Source: Brevibacterium yomogidense (GTDB lineage: Bacteria; Actinomycetota; Actinomycetes; Actinomycetales; Brevibacteriaceae). From it: a stretch of 60,385 nt of DNA. The stretch covers positions 1 through 60,385 of the forward strand of contig NZ_FWFF01000009.1 of NCBI RefSeq assembly GCF_900163715.1. Reading direction: 5' to 3'. Position 1 is the stretch's first letter. Each line of letters starts with the position of its first letter. Both the position numbers and the translations under genes were made by a program. A model generated the notes under the pieces. That model was not told the DNA's origin and searched no databases. It worked only from the letters and a program-made list of their open reading frames with translations. This document shows positions 7,413 through 15,176 of this stretch, in pieces.

Positions 7413-8228
7413 ATGACGACGACGACGTTCAAGGAGGCCCTGGGCACGGGCGCTCCCCAGGTAGGAATGTTCACCCTCGAATTCGCGACGACGGGGATCG
7501 GTGCACTGGCCGCGCAGGGCGGCTCCGACTGGATCCTCTACGACCTCGAGCACACGGGCTGGTCGCTGGACGACGTGAGGAACTCCCTCGCCGTCTCGCG
7601 GCGCCTGGACATCGCGTCCTTCGTGCGGGTCGCGGGACACCGCAAGGACCTCGTGACGACTGCTCTGGACGCCGGCGCAGAGGGCATCATGATGCCCTGG
7701 GTACAGACTGCCGAGCAGGCCGCGGAGATGGTCTCGTGGATGAAGTATCCGCCCCTGGGCCAGCGGGGTTCGGCGTTCGGCCTCCCGCACGACCTCTACC
7801 GGGGCGGCGATCCTGCGGTGAGTCAGGCGAATGCGAACGCGTTCACCGTCTTCCTCCCGCAGATCGAGACGCCGGAGGCGGTGCGGAACGCTCGCGCGAT
7901 CGGTGAGGTCGACGGAGTCGACGTGCTCTTCGTCGGTCCCCTGGACCTGTCGACGAACCTGGGCGTCCCCGGTCGCTGGGACGACCCGTCCTTCCTCGAC
8001 GCCCTCGATGCGGTCGTCGCAGCGGGCCGGGATTCCGGCACGGCGACCGGCATCTTCTGCCCGTCGGTCGAATTCGCGCAGATGGCGTGGGACAAGGGCT
8101 TCACCGTCCTCTCCGACGGCGCGGACCTCTCAGTCTTCGCCCGGGGGCTTGCGCAGGGCCACTCCGCCATCCGTGCGCATGCCACCGGTACACAGGCCGC
8201 CGAGGCCGCTCCGCGTCAGGGGTACTGA
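7413..8228 (+). CDS. HpcH/HpaI-type class II aldolase
   Basis: A 271-residue metal-dependent aldolase of the 4-hydroxy-2-oxoheptanedioate / 2-keto-3-deoxy-L-rhamnonate type, cleaving 4-hydroxy-2-oxo acids to pyruvate and an aldehyde. Visible landmarks: SDWILYDLEHTGW (D..EH loop), SFVRVAGH, EGIMMPWVQTAEQA, the YPPLGQRGSAFG loop, and the metal ligands in LPQIETPEA (Glu) and LFVGPLDLSTNLG (Asp). The ATG at 7413 is preferred; a -10-like TACTGT ends a few bases upstream, suggesting a near-leaderless message. No neighbouring catabolic genes identify its pathway. It converges with the next gene, 9 bp apart. Confidence 0.88.
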   Translation: MTTTTFKEALGTGAPQVGMFTLEFATTGIGALAAQGGSDWILYDLEHTGWSLDDVRNSLAVSRRLDIASFVRVAGHRKDLVTTALDAGAEGIMMPWVQTAEQAAEMVSWMKYPPLGQRGSAFGLPHDLYRGGDPAVSQANANAFTVFLPQIETPEAVRNARAIGEVDGVDVLFVGPLDLSTNLGVPGRWDDPSFLDALDAVVAAGRDSGTATGIFCPSVEFAQMAWDKGFTVLSDGADLSVFARGLAQGHSAIRAHATGTQAAEAAPRQGY

Positions 8229-8237
8229 CCCCCGCCG

Positions 8238-8969
8238 TCAGCCGTCACCCGGAGTGCTCGACCCCGGACTGCTCGACCACTGCGGCGCACCGATCTCGGA
8301 GCCCTCGACGGCGAGATTCGCGATCGACGCGGTTGCGAGTGCACGGGCGTCCGCGTCGTCGCTGGCGAAGTAGTAGTTGAACTGGATCTGGTAGACCTTC
8401 CCGGCGATCGGGTAGCCGACGACGCTGCCCACGGCGGACGTCGGCTCGTCGATGTAGAAGGCCTCCTCCGGACCCAGCTCCGCTTCGTATGTCCAGAAGT
8501 ACCCCGGCCCCGCCTGCCCGGTGCGCTCGGCACTGATCGTGGTCGCGGAATCGGTGAACTGGTAGCTCTGCATCGAGGCCACCGACTCCGACGCGGACCC
8601 GCTGTACGCCTCGGAGCAGTACACGGAGAGCCGTGCGTCGTCCAGCCCCGAATCGGAGGGCCTGGCGTTGAAGGAGGAGGCCGACGCGTTGCCGGTCCAG
8701 TCGGTCGGCACGTGGATCGACACCCGTGCCGGACAGCCGTCGGTGAACCGCACGTTCTGCAGCGTGTGGTCCGCGAGCGCCGGGTCGAGGGTCTCCGTGG
8801 GGTCCGGCTCAGGACCCATCGTGGGCTGCGCACCGATGCGCAGCGGACCGCCGGCTTCATCCGAGACGCGCACGCCGACGAGGCCGCAGCCGCTGACGAT
8901 GAGCATGACAGCGGCACTGGCCGCGGCGACGGTCCAGCGCCGCTGCTGCGGGGACAGGCGCCTGGTCAC
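8238..8969 (-). CDS. Uncharacterised lipoprotein, last gene of the mrp-two-component operon
   Basis: A 243-residue exported protein: basic N-terminus (MTRRLSPQQRR), hydrophobic segment 13-27 and lipobox IVSGC with Cys28. The mature part has a Cys in PVRFTDGCPARVSIHVP-like context (RFTDGCPA) and another in LSVYCSEAY, possibly a disulfide, then beta-rich sequence and a Gly/Ser/Pro tail. I do not recognise a family. It overlaps the end of the histidine kinase by 4 bp, so it is co-translated with it; a role as a cell-surface sensor or accessory for that kinase is an inference from position only. Confidence 0.72.
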   Translation of the reverse strand: MTRRLSPQQRRWTVAAASAAVMLIVSGCGLVGVRVSDEAGGPLRIGAQPTMGPEPDPTETLDPALADHTLQNVRFTDGCPARVSIHVPTDWTGNASASSFNARPSDSGLDDARLSVYCSEAYSGSASESVASMQSYQFTDSATTISAERTGQAGPGYFWTYEAELGPEEAFYIDEPTSAVGSVVGYPIAGKVYQIQFNYYFASDDADARALATASIANLAVEGSEIGAPQWSSSPGSSTPGDG

Positions 8970-10477
8970 GGCGTGCGCTCTCCGTCACCTGGGTCTCCGG
9001 TGCCGGGACCGTTCTGCGGCGCAGGACCACCGGGCCCCCGCGAGGGCGGAGGTCCTGATCCGGTGGGCGGGTGCGGACCCGGACCTGATCCGTACGGAGG
9101 CTGCGGTGCCGGACCGGATCCGTGGGGAGCCTGCGGGGTGGGACCGGAACCATACTGCGCGGGCGCTCCGGGCGCGGATCCGTACGGCGTCTGCGCGCCC
9201 GGCGCCCCGACCGGTCCGGGGACGCCCGAGGCCTGCCCTCCTGGAGGGGGCGTGCCCTGCGGCTGCGGGCCGCTGGGTGCTCCGCCAGAGGGGTGCGGGG
9301 GCTTGAAGCGACGGTACGGTCCGGAATCGAACCCGGGTCCGCTCTGTCCCTGCTGGCCGCCGGTCGGGCCGAAGTTCTCCCCCGTGCTCGTATCGACGAG
9401 CTCACCGTTGACGGATTGGATCCTGCGCTTCGACGTGCGGCGCGGCGTTCCCATGATCCGCCGCTCCTCGGAGTTCGGCTCGCGAGGCGGCAGGATCTGC
9501 CCCGCACCCGGACCGGTGTGGGCCTTCTGATCCTGGAACGGCTGCACGGGACGCGATCCGGCCGCAGCCCGTGCGCCGTAGCCCTCCAGCTCTCCGGGCG
9601 GCGGGGCGTCTCCCAGCACGGGGATGACGAGGCGCACGGACGTGCCGATCCCCTCCTGGCTGAACAGCTCGACCGACCCCCCGTGCCGCGTCACGATCGC
9701 ACGGACAAGGGAGAGCCCCATGCCGGAGCCCGCGACAGAGCGCACCCGCGAACCGCGATGCAGCTCGTCCCAGACGGACTGCTGCTCTTCGACGGGGATC
9801 CCCGACCCCGTGTCCGCGACCTCGACGACGACCCAGCGGTGCTTGTCGATGATCTGCTCGTTGGCCCGCAGCTCCACCGTGTCCGTATCGGACGAGTACT
9901 TGATCGCATTGCCGAGCAGGTTGAGGATGGCGGAGAGGAGGAGGTCCTCCTCTCCCAGCACATCGGGGAGCTTCCACGGGGCGCGCGCGACAGTCGCGAC
10001 GATCATCCGGTCCTCCGCTCCGGGAGCGGTGCGGGCGTCCTCGACCGCCTGCTGGATGAGAGCGTCCATGTCGACGCGGCGATAGTCGATCGAACGCGAT
10101 TCGACGTCTGCGAGCTTGCGCAGGTCCGCCAGCAGGCGGGCGACGCGCCTGGCCGACGTGTCGATCTGCCGCGCGGACTGGGAGATGATCTTCCCGTCCG
10201 GAGCGTCCTCCTCCGCCGCCGATCTCACGGTGGCCACGGACGTCCGCAGTGCCGTGAGCGGATTCTTCAGTTCGTGATCGAGGCGGATGAGCATGCGATT
10301 GCGTCGCTGCAGCGCGTCCGCCTCCGCAGCCGCCCGCGTCTCCTGGACCGCGGCATCGCGGGAGCGGCGGATCCATCGGAGCAGGAACCACACCCCCACC
10401 GCTGCGGCGGCCAGCACGAGCAGGACGAGGACGAGCACCAGCCAGATGCGGATCTCGAAGACGAGGTACGAGTTCAT
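8966..10477 (-). CDS. Sensor histidine kinase with long Pro/Gly-rich C-terminal tail
   Basis: A 503-residue kinase. A single membrane helix (about 10-33) is followed directly by a coiled stretch and the dimerisation/phosphoacceptor helix RLDHELKNPLTALR (His68). The ATP-binding domain shows the N-box LNLLGNAIKYSSD, G1 VADTGSGIP and G2 GSGMGLSLVRAI, ending near residue 290. There is no periplasmic sensor domain, PAS or HAMP, so the stimulus is probably intramembrane or delivered by a partner. The remaining 210 residues are disordered, first basic (RRTSKRRIQS) then Pro/Gly/Gln-rich, unusual for kinases. It follows its response regulator by 4 bp and overlaps the lipoprotein gene by 4 bp. Confidence 0.9.
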   Translation of the reverse strand: MNSYLVFEIRIWLVLVLVLLVLAAAAVGVWFLLRWIRRSRDAAVQETRAAAEADALQRRNRMLIRLDHELKNPLTALRTSVATVRSAAEEDAPDGKIISQSARQIDTSARRVARLLADLRKLADVESRSIDYRRVDMDALIQQAVEDARTAPGAEDRMIVATVARAPWKLPDVLGEEDLLLSAILNLLGNAIKYSSDTDTVELRANEQIIDKHRWVVVEVADTGSGIPVEEQQSVWDELHRGSRVRSVAGSGMGLSLVRAIVTRHGGSVELFSQEGIGTSVRLVIPVLGDAPPPGELEGYGARAAAGSRPVQPFQDQKAHTGPGAGQILPPREPNSEERRIMGTPRRTSKRRIQSVNGELVDTSTGENFGPTGGQQGQSGPGFDSGPYRRFKPPHPSGGAPSGPQPQGTPPPGGQASGVPGPVGAPGAQTPYGSAPGAPAQYGSGPTPQAPHGSGPAPQPPYGSGPGPHPPTGSGPPPSRGPGGPAPQNGPGTGDPGDGERTP

Positions 10478-10481
10478 CTGC

Positions 10482-11234
10482 TCACCTCAGGGAATCGGCA
10501 CCGGTGACGGAGGAGACGAAGCGGTAGCCCCGACCCTGCACCGTCGCGATCCACCGGGGGTCTGCCGCGTCCTCACCGAGCACGCGCCGCAGCTCCGCGA
10601 CGCGTGAGTCGACCGCGCGCGTCCCCACCGCATCGTCGAACCCCCACAGGACCTCGAGGAGGCGCGAGCGCTCGACCAGTTCATCGGCGTGGACCATGAG
10701 GTACTCCAGCAGCGTGAAGCCCTTGGGCGTGACGACGAGCTCACGGTCACCCAGCCAGGCGCGGCGTCCCACGCGATCCAGGGCCAGGCCGAACGTCGAG
10801 CGGAGCACTGCTGCGGTCGCGAGCGGAGGACCGTCGTTCTTCGTGCGGCGCAGCACGGCCCGGACGCGGGCCACGAGCTCGTGCGGGTCGAACGGCTTGT
10901 TGAGGTAGTCGTCGGCGCCCTCTTCCAGCGCCATGGCCCGCTCCACGGCCTCGCCCACCTGGGTGAGCAGCACGACGGGGACCCAGTTCTCCTCGCGGCG
11001 CAGGGTGCGGAGCACTTCACGGCCGTCCGCACCGGGCATGAGGACGTCCAGGACGCATGCGTCCGGACGGTGCCGGCGGATCTCGTCCAGTGCGAGCTTG
11101 CCGTCGTCAGCGGAGATGACGCGGAACCCGGACCTCTGCATGAAGGGGACCACTGCGCCGAGGACATCCGGCTCATCGTCCGCGACGAGGACGAGTGGGG
11201 CGTCGGGCTCAGCGTCCGGTGTCTGGCTCGTCAT
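10482..11234 (-). CDS. OmpR/PhoB-family response regulator
   Basis: A 250-residue regulator. Receiver domain: acidic pocket VADDEPD, phosphoacceptor Asp in ACVLDVLMPGADG, and the Lys of DYLNKPFDP. A winged-helix DNA-binding domain follows (VTPKGFTLLEYLMVH, LLEVLWGFD, RAVDSRVAELRRVLG, IATVQGRGYRFV). The start MTSQTPDAEPDAP is chosen because it begins just before the receiver fold; a longer in-frame extension is Arg/Pro-rich and overlaps mrpG more deeply. Even so, the gene overlaps the end of mrpG by 26 bp, so it is transcribed with the antiporter. It probably pairs with the kinase immediately downstream and may control this operon. Confidence 0.92.
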   Translation of the reverse strand: MTSQTPDAEPDAPLVLVADDEPDVLGAVVPFMQRSGFRVISADDGKLALDEIRRHRPDACVLDVLMPGADGREVLRTLRREENWVPVVLLTQVGEAVERAMALEEGADDYLNKPFDPHELVARVRAVLRRTKNDGPPLATAAVLRSTFGLALDRVGRRAWLGDRELVVTPKGFTLLEYLMVHADELVERSRLLEVLWGFDDAVGTRAVDSRVAELRRVLGEDAADPRWIATVQGRGYRFVSSVTGADSLR

Positions 11235-11700
11235 GATCGTTGGGGGTCCTGTCTTCTCCACTCGCGGACCCGCCGGACTGGTCGGCGGTCTCCTGGTCCT
11301 TGTCGCGTGCGGCCTGCGCCGCCTGCTCACGCTCCGCAGCCTCGCGCGCGTGGACGTCACGGGCCTGCGCGCGGGCGACGGCGTCGTCCAATTCGTCACG
11401 GTACAGCATCGAACGGCGCAGGTGCTTCGTCCGGTAACCGGCTCTGCCGATCATGTGCGCGGCGACGGGGACCGTGAAGAGCTGGAACAGGACGATGACG
11501 AGCATCGTCGTCACCGGACCCCACTGCTGGATCTGCAGAGCCACCGCGAACATCACCATGACGAGGCCGAACAGCTGCGGCTTCGACGATGCGTGCATGC
11601 GCGACAGGAGGTCGGGGAAGCGCACTGAACCGATCGCCGCGGCGAGGGAGAGGAGTGCCGCACCTGCGATGAAGATCGTGGACACGATGTCGAGGGTCAT
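11209..11700 (-). CDS. mrpG: Na+/H+ antiporter subunit MrpG (MnhG/PhaG)
   Basis: A 163-residue membrane subunit of the multi-protein Mrp antiporter. Three predicted helices occupy residues 1-85; the family signature GSVRFPDLLSRMHASSKPQLFG is split here as SVRFPDLLSRMHA and SKPQLFG. Family members are usually near 120 residues; this one adds a hydrophilic tail of about 75 residues, first an Ala/Arg/Glu-rich helix (DDAVARAQARDVHAREAAE) then a Ser/Gly/Asp-rich end. Its start overlaps the mrpF stop by 4 bp, and its end overlaps the response-regulator start by 26 bp. Confidence 0.92.
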   Translation of the reverse strand: MTLDIVSTIFIAGAALLSLAAAIGSVRFPDLLSRMHASSKPQLFGLVMVMFAVALQIQQWGPVTTMLVIVLFQLFTVPVAAHMIGRAGYRTKHLRRSMLYRDELDDAVARAQARDVHAREAAEREQAAQAARDKDQETADQSGGSASGEDRTPNDHDEPDTGR

Positions 11701-12344
11701 GACTGACCTCCGCGCGTCTCGTCGTCACGGTGCTCCGCATCGGACGATTGCGTGTCCGAATCCGCGATGGCTTCCGCCGCCGGGTCCGCGTCGAGGTTCC
11801 CCTCGGACGGTGTCGCGTGTCCCTGCGACACATCGTCGGGATCGGCGTTCACTCGCATCGATGATGTGTCCAGGTCCGTTCCGGCTGTCTCCATCCGGGC
11901 GGCTCGCTCCGGATCCATCCGCCGGGCCTCCTGGAGCTCGATCGCGAGTTCCGGGACGGACGGCTCGTACCCGTCGGCCGTCCCGATGGTGCCGGACCCC
12001 TGCCCGCGCTCCATCCTGCGGAATCGCGACGTGGTCCGCAGGTCAGCGCGGGAGACGTAGCGCGAGACCCCCACGGCACCGACGAAGCCGAACATCGAGA
12101 TGACGAGCATGACGGGGAAGAGGTCCGTCCTCGCGCTGAAGGCCGCCACCCCGCCCAGACCGCACATGATCGTCGCGAGGAATGCGTCCGTCGCGATCAT
12201 GCGGTCCAGGATCGACGGCCCCCGGACGATGCGGACGATCGCGATGACCACAGCCGCGAGGAAGACCGCACCGATCGCGAGCGCGATCGTCAGCCCCATG
12301 CCGTCATCGACGGACACGAGCGGAATGCCCTGCTGACCGTTCAT
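11697..12344 (-). CDS. mrpF: Na+/H+ antiporter subunit MrpF with long acidic tail
   Basis: A 215-residue protein. Residues about 14-105 are a standard MrpF: three helices with VRIVRGPSILDRMIATDAF, the family's best-conserved loop, and VMLVISMFGFVGAVGVSRY. Typical MrpF proteins are about 90 residues and end there; here a roughly 110-residue hydrophilic, Asp/Glu/Ser-rich extension continues on the cytoplasmic side. The ATG at 12344 overlaps the mrpE stop (ATGA), and an upstream open frame merely shadows mrpE. The tail is not seen in textbook Mrp complexes and might interact with the basic tail of MrpE. Confidence 0.9.
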   Translation of the reverse strand: MNGQQGIPLVSVDDGMGLTIALAIGAVFLAAVVIAIVRIVRGPSILDRMIATDAFLATIMCGLGGVAAFSARTDLFPVMLVISMFGFVGAVGVSRYVSRADLRTTSRFRRMERGQGSGTIGTADGYEPSVPELAIELQEARRMDPERAARMETAGTDLDTSSMRVNADPDDVSQGHATPSEGNLDADPAAEAIADSDTQSSDAEHRDDETRGGQS

Positions 12345-12982
12345 CCTCGTGCCCTCGCTTCCTTCGCCGCTCGTGCACGCCGAGCGCGCTCGCGGATCGC
12401 GCGCTTCTCGAGCACGGGCTTCAGACCGCGCTCCGCCCGTGCGTCGTTGAGCGCCTCGATGTCGTGGGGCGAGCCGATCGCGCAGATGAGCAGGGTCTCG
12501 ATCTGGTGGGTCTTCTCCCGCACGCGCTCCAGCTCCTCCTCGTCCGCGCAGTTGAGTCCGTGCACGAACACCACGGCGCGGGCACGATCGATCTCGATGA
12601 CGAGGGATCCGGGAATGAGCCCGTTCACCATGGTGACCAGGGTGATGAGCAGGTCTGAGCGGGTCGCGAGGTCGACAGCGATGACCGACCCCGCGTCCAC
12701 CGGTCGCGGACGCACGGTGAGCCATGCGACCTGGAAGGACGCGATGAGGACGTTGAGCATGAACCACAGGAGGAAATAGGCCCCGTAGTAGAAGTTCAGC
12801 CGGCCCGACAGCTGGATGGGCGGCAGGTAGAAGGCTCGCATCAGGGCGAACGCCAGCAGCGCGCCGCTGATGACCACCATCCCACTGACCTCGTCCCACA
12901 GGAATACCCAGACGACGATGAGCACGAGCACGTAGAGCAGCTGCTCGACGAAGCCCTGGCGACGCCTGCGTGCCACCATCAC
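12341..12982 (-). CDS. mrpE: Na+/H+ antiporter subunit MrpE
   Basis: A 213-residue MrpE/PhaE subunit. A basic N-terminus (VARRRRQG) precedes two or three membrane helices; the family motifs RAFYLPPIQLSGRLNFYYGA, WLTVRPRPVDAG and the GSLVIEIDRARAVVFVHGLN segment are present. The last 45 residues are strongly basic (KRAIRERARRARAAKEARAR). MrpE is needed for assembly and activity of the whole complex. It overlaps mrpD upstream and mrpF downstream by 4 bp each. Confidence 0.92.
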   Translation of the reverse strand: MMVARRRRQGFVEQLLYVLVLIVVWVFLWDEVSGMVVISGALLAFALMRAFYLPPIQLSGRLNFYYGAYFLLWFMLNVLIASFQVAWLTVRPRPVDAGSVIAVDLATRSDLLITLVTMVNGLIPGSLVIEIDRARAVVFVHGLNCADEEELERVREKTHQIETLLICAIGSPHDIEALNDARAERGLKPVLEKRAIRERARRARAAKEARARG

Positions 12983-14628
12983 CGCTCACCCCCCTGGCCA
13001 TTCTCCGGCACGGGCGCGTGGCGGCCGTCGCCCACACCGTCCGCTTCGTCGTCGTCCAGGACGATCGAGGTGTAGGTCTCCGGGCCCATGAGTCCCTGTG
13101 AGGCGCGGGACGACACCTGCCACAGCGGCTGTGCCAGCACCGTGAGCAGGCAGGACACGATCACCATGGCAGCCGTGGCCCCGGTCATGAGCGAGGGGAG
13201 TCGGACCGTGCTCTTCCAGGTCCCGGTCCGGGCGAGCGAGTCGCGCCGCTCCTTCGCCTCGGCCACGAGTGCCGGCGTGGGCTCGTCCGCGTCCGCGGGC
13301 TCCCGCCAGAACCCCAGGTTCCACGACTTCCCGATGACGTAGAGCGTCAGGAGCGAGGTGAGGGTGCCGACGCCCACGAGTATTCCCACGAGCCAGTCCG
13401 ACGAGTGGAAGCCCGCGTCGAAGAGCGCCACCTTGCCGATGAAGCCGGAGAAGGGCGGGATGCCCGCCAGGTTGAGCGCGGGTATGAGGTAGAGGACGCT
13501 GATGAACGGCGCGAGCGTCGACAGACCGCCGAGCTTGCGGAGCGAGGTCGATCCCGCGCGCAGCTCGAGGAGTCCGATCGCGAGGAACATGGCCGTCTGC
13601 GCGACGATGTGGTGCAGCGTGTAGTAGATCGCGGCCGTCAGGCCCAGGTGGGTGCCCATCGCAACCCCGAACAGCATGTACCCGATGTGGGACACCAGGG
13701 TGAAGGACAGGATCCGCTTGATGTCCGACTGCGCGATCGCACCGAGGATCCCGACGAGCAGCGTGAGACCTGCGACGACCAGCAGCGGTGCCCGCAGATC
13801 CGACGTGGCGAAGAGGACCGTCTCCGTGCGGATGATCGCGTAGATGCCGACCTTCGTGAGCAGGCCCGCGAAGACGGCGGTGACGGGCGCCGGCGCGGTC
13901 GGGTAGGAGTCCGGCAGCCAGAAGGAGAGCGGGAAGACCGCCGCCTTGATGCCGAAGCCGATCAGCAGGGCGACGTGGAGGATCAGCTGGATGTCGACCG
14001 GGAGCTCGGACAGGCGGTCGGACAGGTGCGCCATGTTCACCGTGCCGGTCGCACCGTAGATGAGCGCGATCGCCGCGAGGAAGATCAGCGAGGAGACGAG
14101 CGAGATGACGATGTACGTGACGCCCGCGCGGATCCGCTGGGTAGTGGCACCGAGGGTGAGCAGCACGTAGGACGCCGCCAGCAGCATCTCGAAGCCGACG
14201 TACAGGTTGAAGAGGTCACCCGCGAGGAACGCGTTCGAGACCCCTGCGCAGAGGATCAGGTAGGCGGGGTTGAAGATCGACACGGGCGTGTCGTCGCTCT
14301 TCTCCGTCCGCGATGTGTCCTGACCCGTCGCGTAGATGTAGACCCCGAGCGTCACGATGCTCGACACGACGAGCATGAGCGCCGCCAGTCGATCCGCCAC
14401 GAGGGCGATGCCGAACGGCAGTGCCCAGCCGCCCACCGCGAGGACGACGGGTCCGTTCTGGTCCACGTGCACCAGGAGGAGGAGCGACAGTGTCGTCGTC
14501 GCGGCCAGCGTGACCATCGTGATGATGCTCTGCGCACGTGAGCTGCGCAGGGTGATCAGCGTCGCGCCCGCAGCCAGCAGCGGCAGGATGATCGGCAGGG
14601 CGAGCATGAGGCCGGGGAGGTCGTTCAT
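12979..14628 (-). CDS. mrpD: Na+/H+ antiporter subunit MrpD (NuoM/N-like)
   Basis: A 549-residue polytopic protein related to complex I proton channels. It has about 14 membrane helices and the conserved segments FNLYVGFEMLLAASYVLL (key Glu), FGIKAAVFPLSFWLPDSYP (key Lys), GLLTKVGIYAIIR (second Lys) and YTLHHIVAQTAMFLAIG. These charged residues are the proton-path residues of the antiporter-like family. It follows mrpC with a 4-bp overlap and overlaps mrpE by 4 bp. The C-terminal 70 residues after the last helix are hydrophilic and acidic. Confidence 0.94.
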   Translation of the reverse strand: MNDLPGLMLALPIILPLLAAGATLITLRSSRAQSIITMVTLAATTTLSLLLLVHVDQNGPVVLAVGGWALPFGIALVADRLAALMLVVSSIVTLGVYIYATGQDTSRTEKSDDTPVSIFNPAYLILCAGVSNAFLAGDLFNLYVGFEMLLAASYVLLTLGATTQRIRAGVTYIVISLVSSLIFLAAIALIYGATGTVNMAHLSDRLSELPVDIQLILHVALLIGFGIKAAVFPLSFWLPDSYPTAPAPVTAVFAGLLTKVGIYAIIRTETVLFATSDLRAPLLVVAGLTLLVGILGAIAQSDIKRILSFTLVSHIGYMLFGVAMGTHLGLTAAIYYTLHHIVAQTAMFLAIGLLELRAGSTSLRKLGGLSTLAPFISVLYLIPALNLAGIPPFSGFIGKVALFDAGFHSSDWLVGILVGVGTLTSLLTLYVIGKSWNLGFWREPADADEPTPALVAEAKERRDSLARTGTWKSTVRLPSLMTGATAAMVIVSCLLTVLAQPLWQVSSRASQGLMGPETYTSIVLDDDEADGVGDGRHAPVPENGQGGER

Positions 14629-15176
14629 CGCGTCTCCTCCTCCGTGTCGTGATCCGACGCCGCCTCGTGCGCCTCTCGCAGCTCGGCCCGCTCCTCCGGC
14701 GTGCCGTCCTCGTCGAGGTCCGGTGCATCGTCGTCCAGGGGCGTGAGCGCCTCATCGCCGAACTCGGTGTCCTCGTACTCGCCGCTCGTCCCGGCCTCCT
14801 CCCCGGATCCGCCGGTCGCCTCGAGTGCGACGCGCATGTCCTCGAGGTCGTCCTGGAGGGACTCGTCGCGCACGAACCGCCAGGAGCGGTAGACCATCGC
14901 GAGGAGGAAGGCCGTCAGACTGAAGGAGATGACGATCGCCGTGAGGATGAGCGCCTGCGGGAGCGGGTCGAGCATCCCGTCAGTCGAGAAGTTCTCCCCG
15001 TCCGTGAGCGGGGGACGCCCGGGCAGCCCGCCGGTGAGCAGGAGGAGCAGGTTCGTCGCGTTGCCCATGAGCAGGAACCCCAGGAGCACGCGGGTCAGCG
15101 ACCGGTCGAGCATGAGGTAGATGCCTGCGGCGTACATCGCTCCCATCGCGATGACCATGACGAGTGGCGGGGTCAC
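14625..15176 (-). CDS. mrpC: Na+/H+ antiporter subunit MrpC (NuoK-like)
   Basis: A 183-residue NuoK homologue with three helices in the first 110 residues. Visible motifs: GIYLMLDRSLTRVLLGFLLM and PLPQALILTAIVISFSLTAF, the latter carrying the conserved P-QALILTAIVI core of MrpC. Usual length is about 115 residues; the remaining 70 are an acidic cytoplasmic tail rich in Glu and Asp. The gene sits between mrpA and mrpD with ATGA overlaps at both ends. Confidence 0.93.
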   Translation of the reverse strand: MTPPLVMVIAMGAMYAAGIYLMLDRSLTRVLLGFLLMGNATNLLLLLTGGLPGRPPLTDGENFSTDGMLDPLPQALILTAIVISFSLTAFLLAMVYRSWRFVRDESLQDDLEDMRVALEATGGSGEEAGTSGEYEDTEFGDEALTPLDDDAPDLDEDGTPEERAELREAHEAASDHDTEEETR

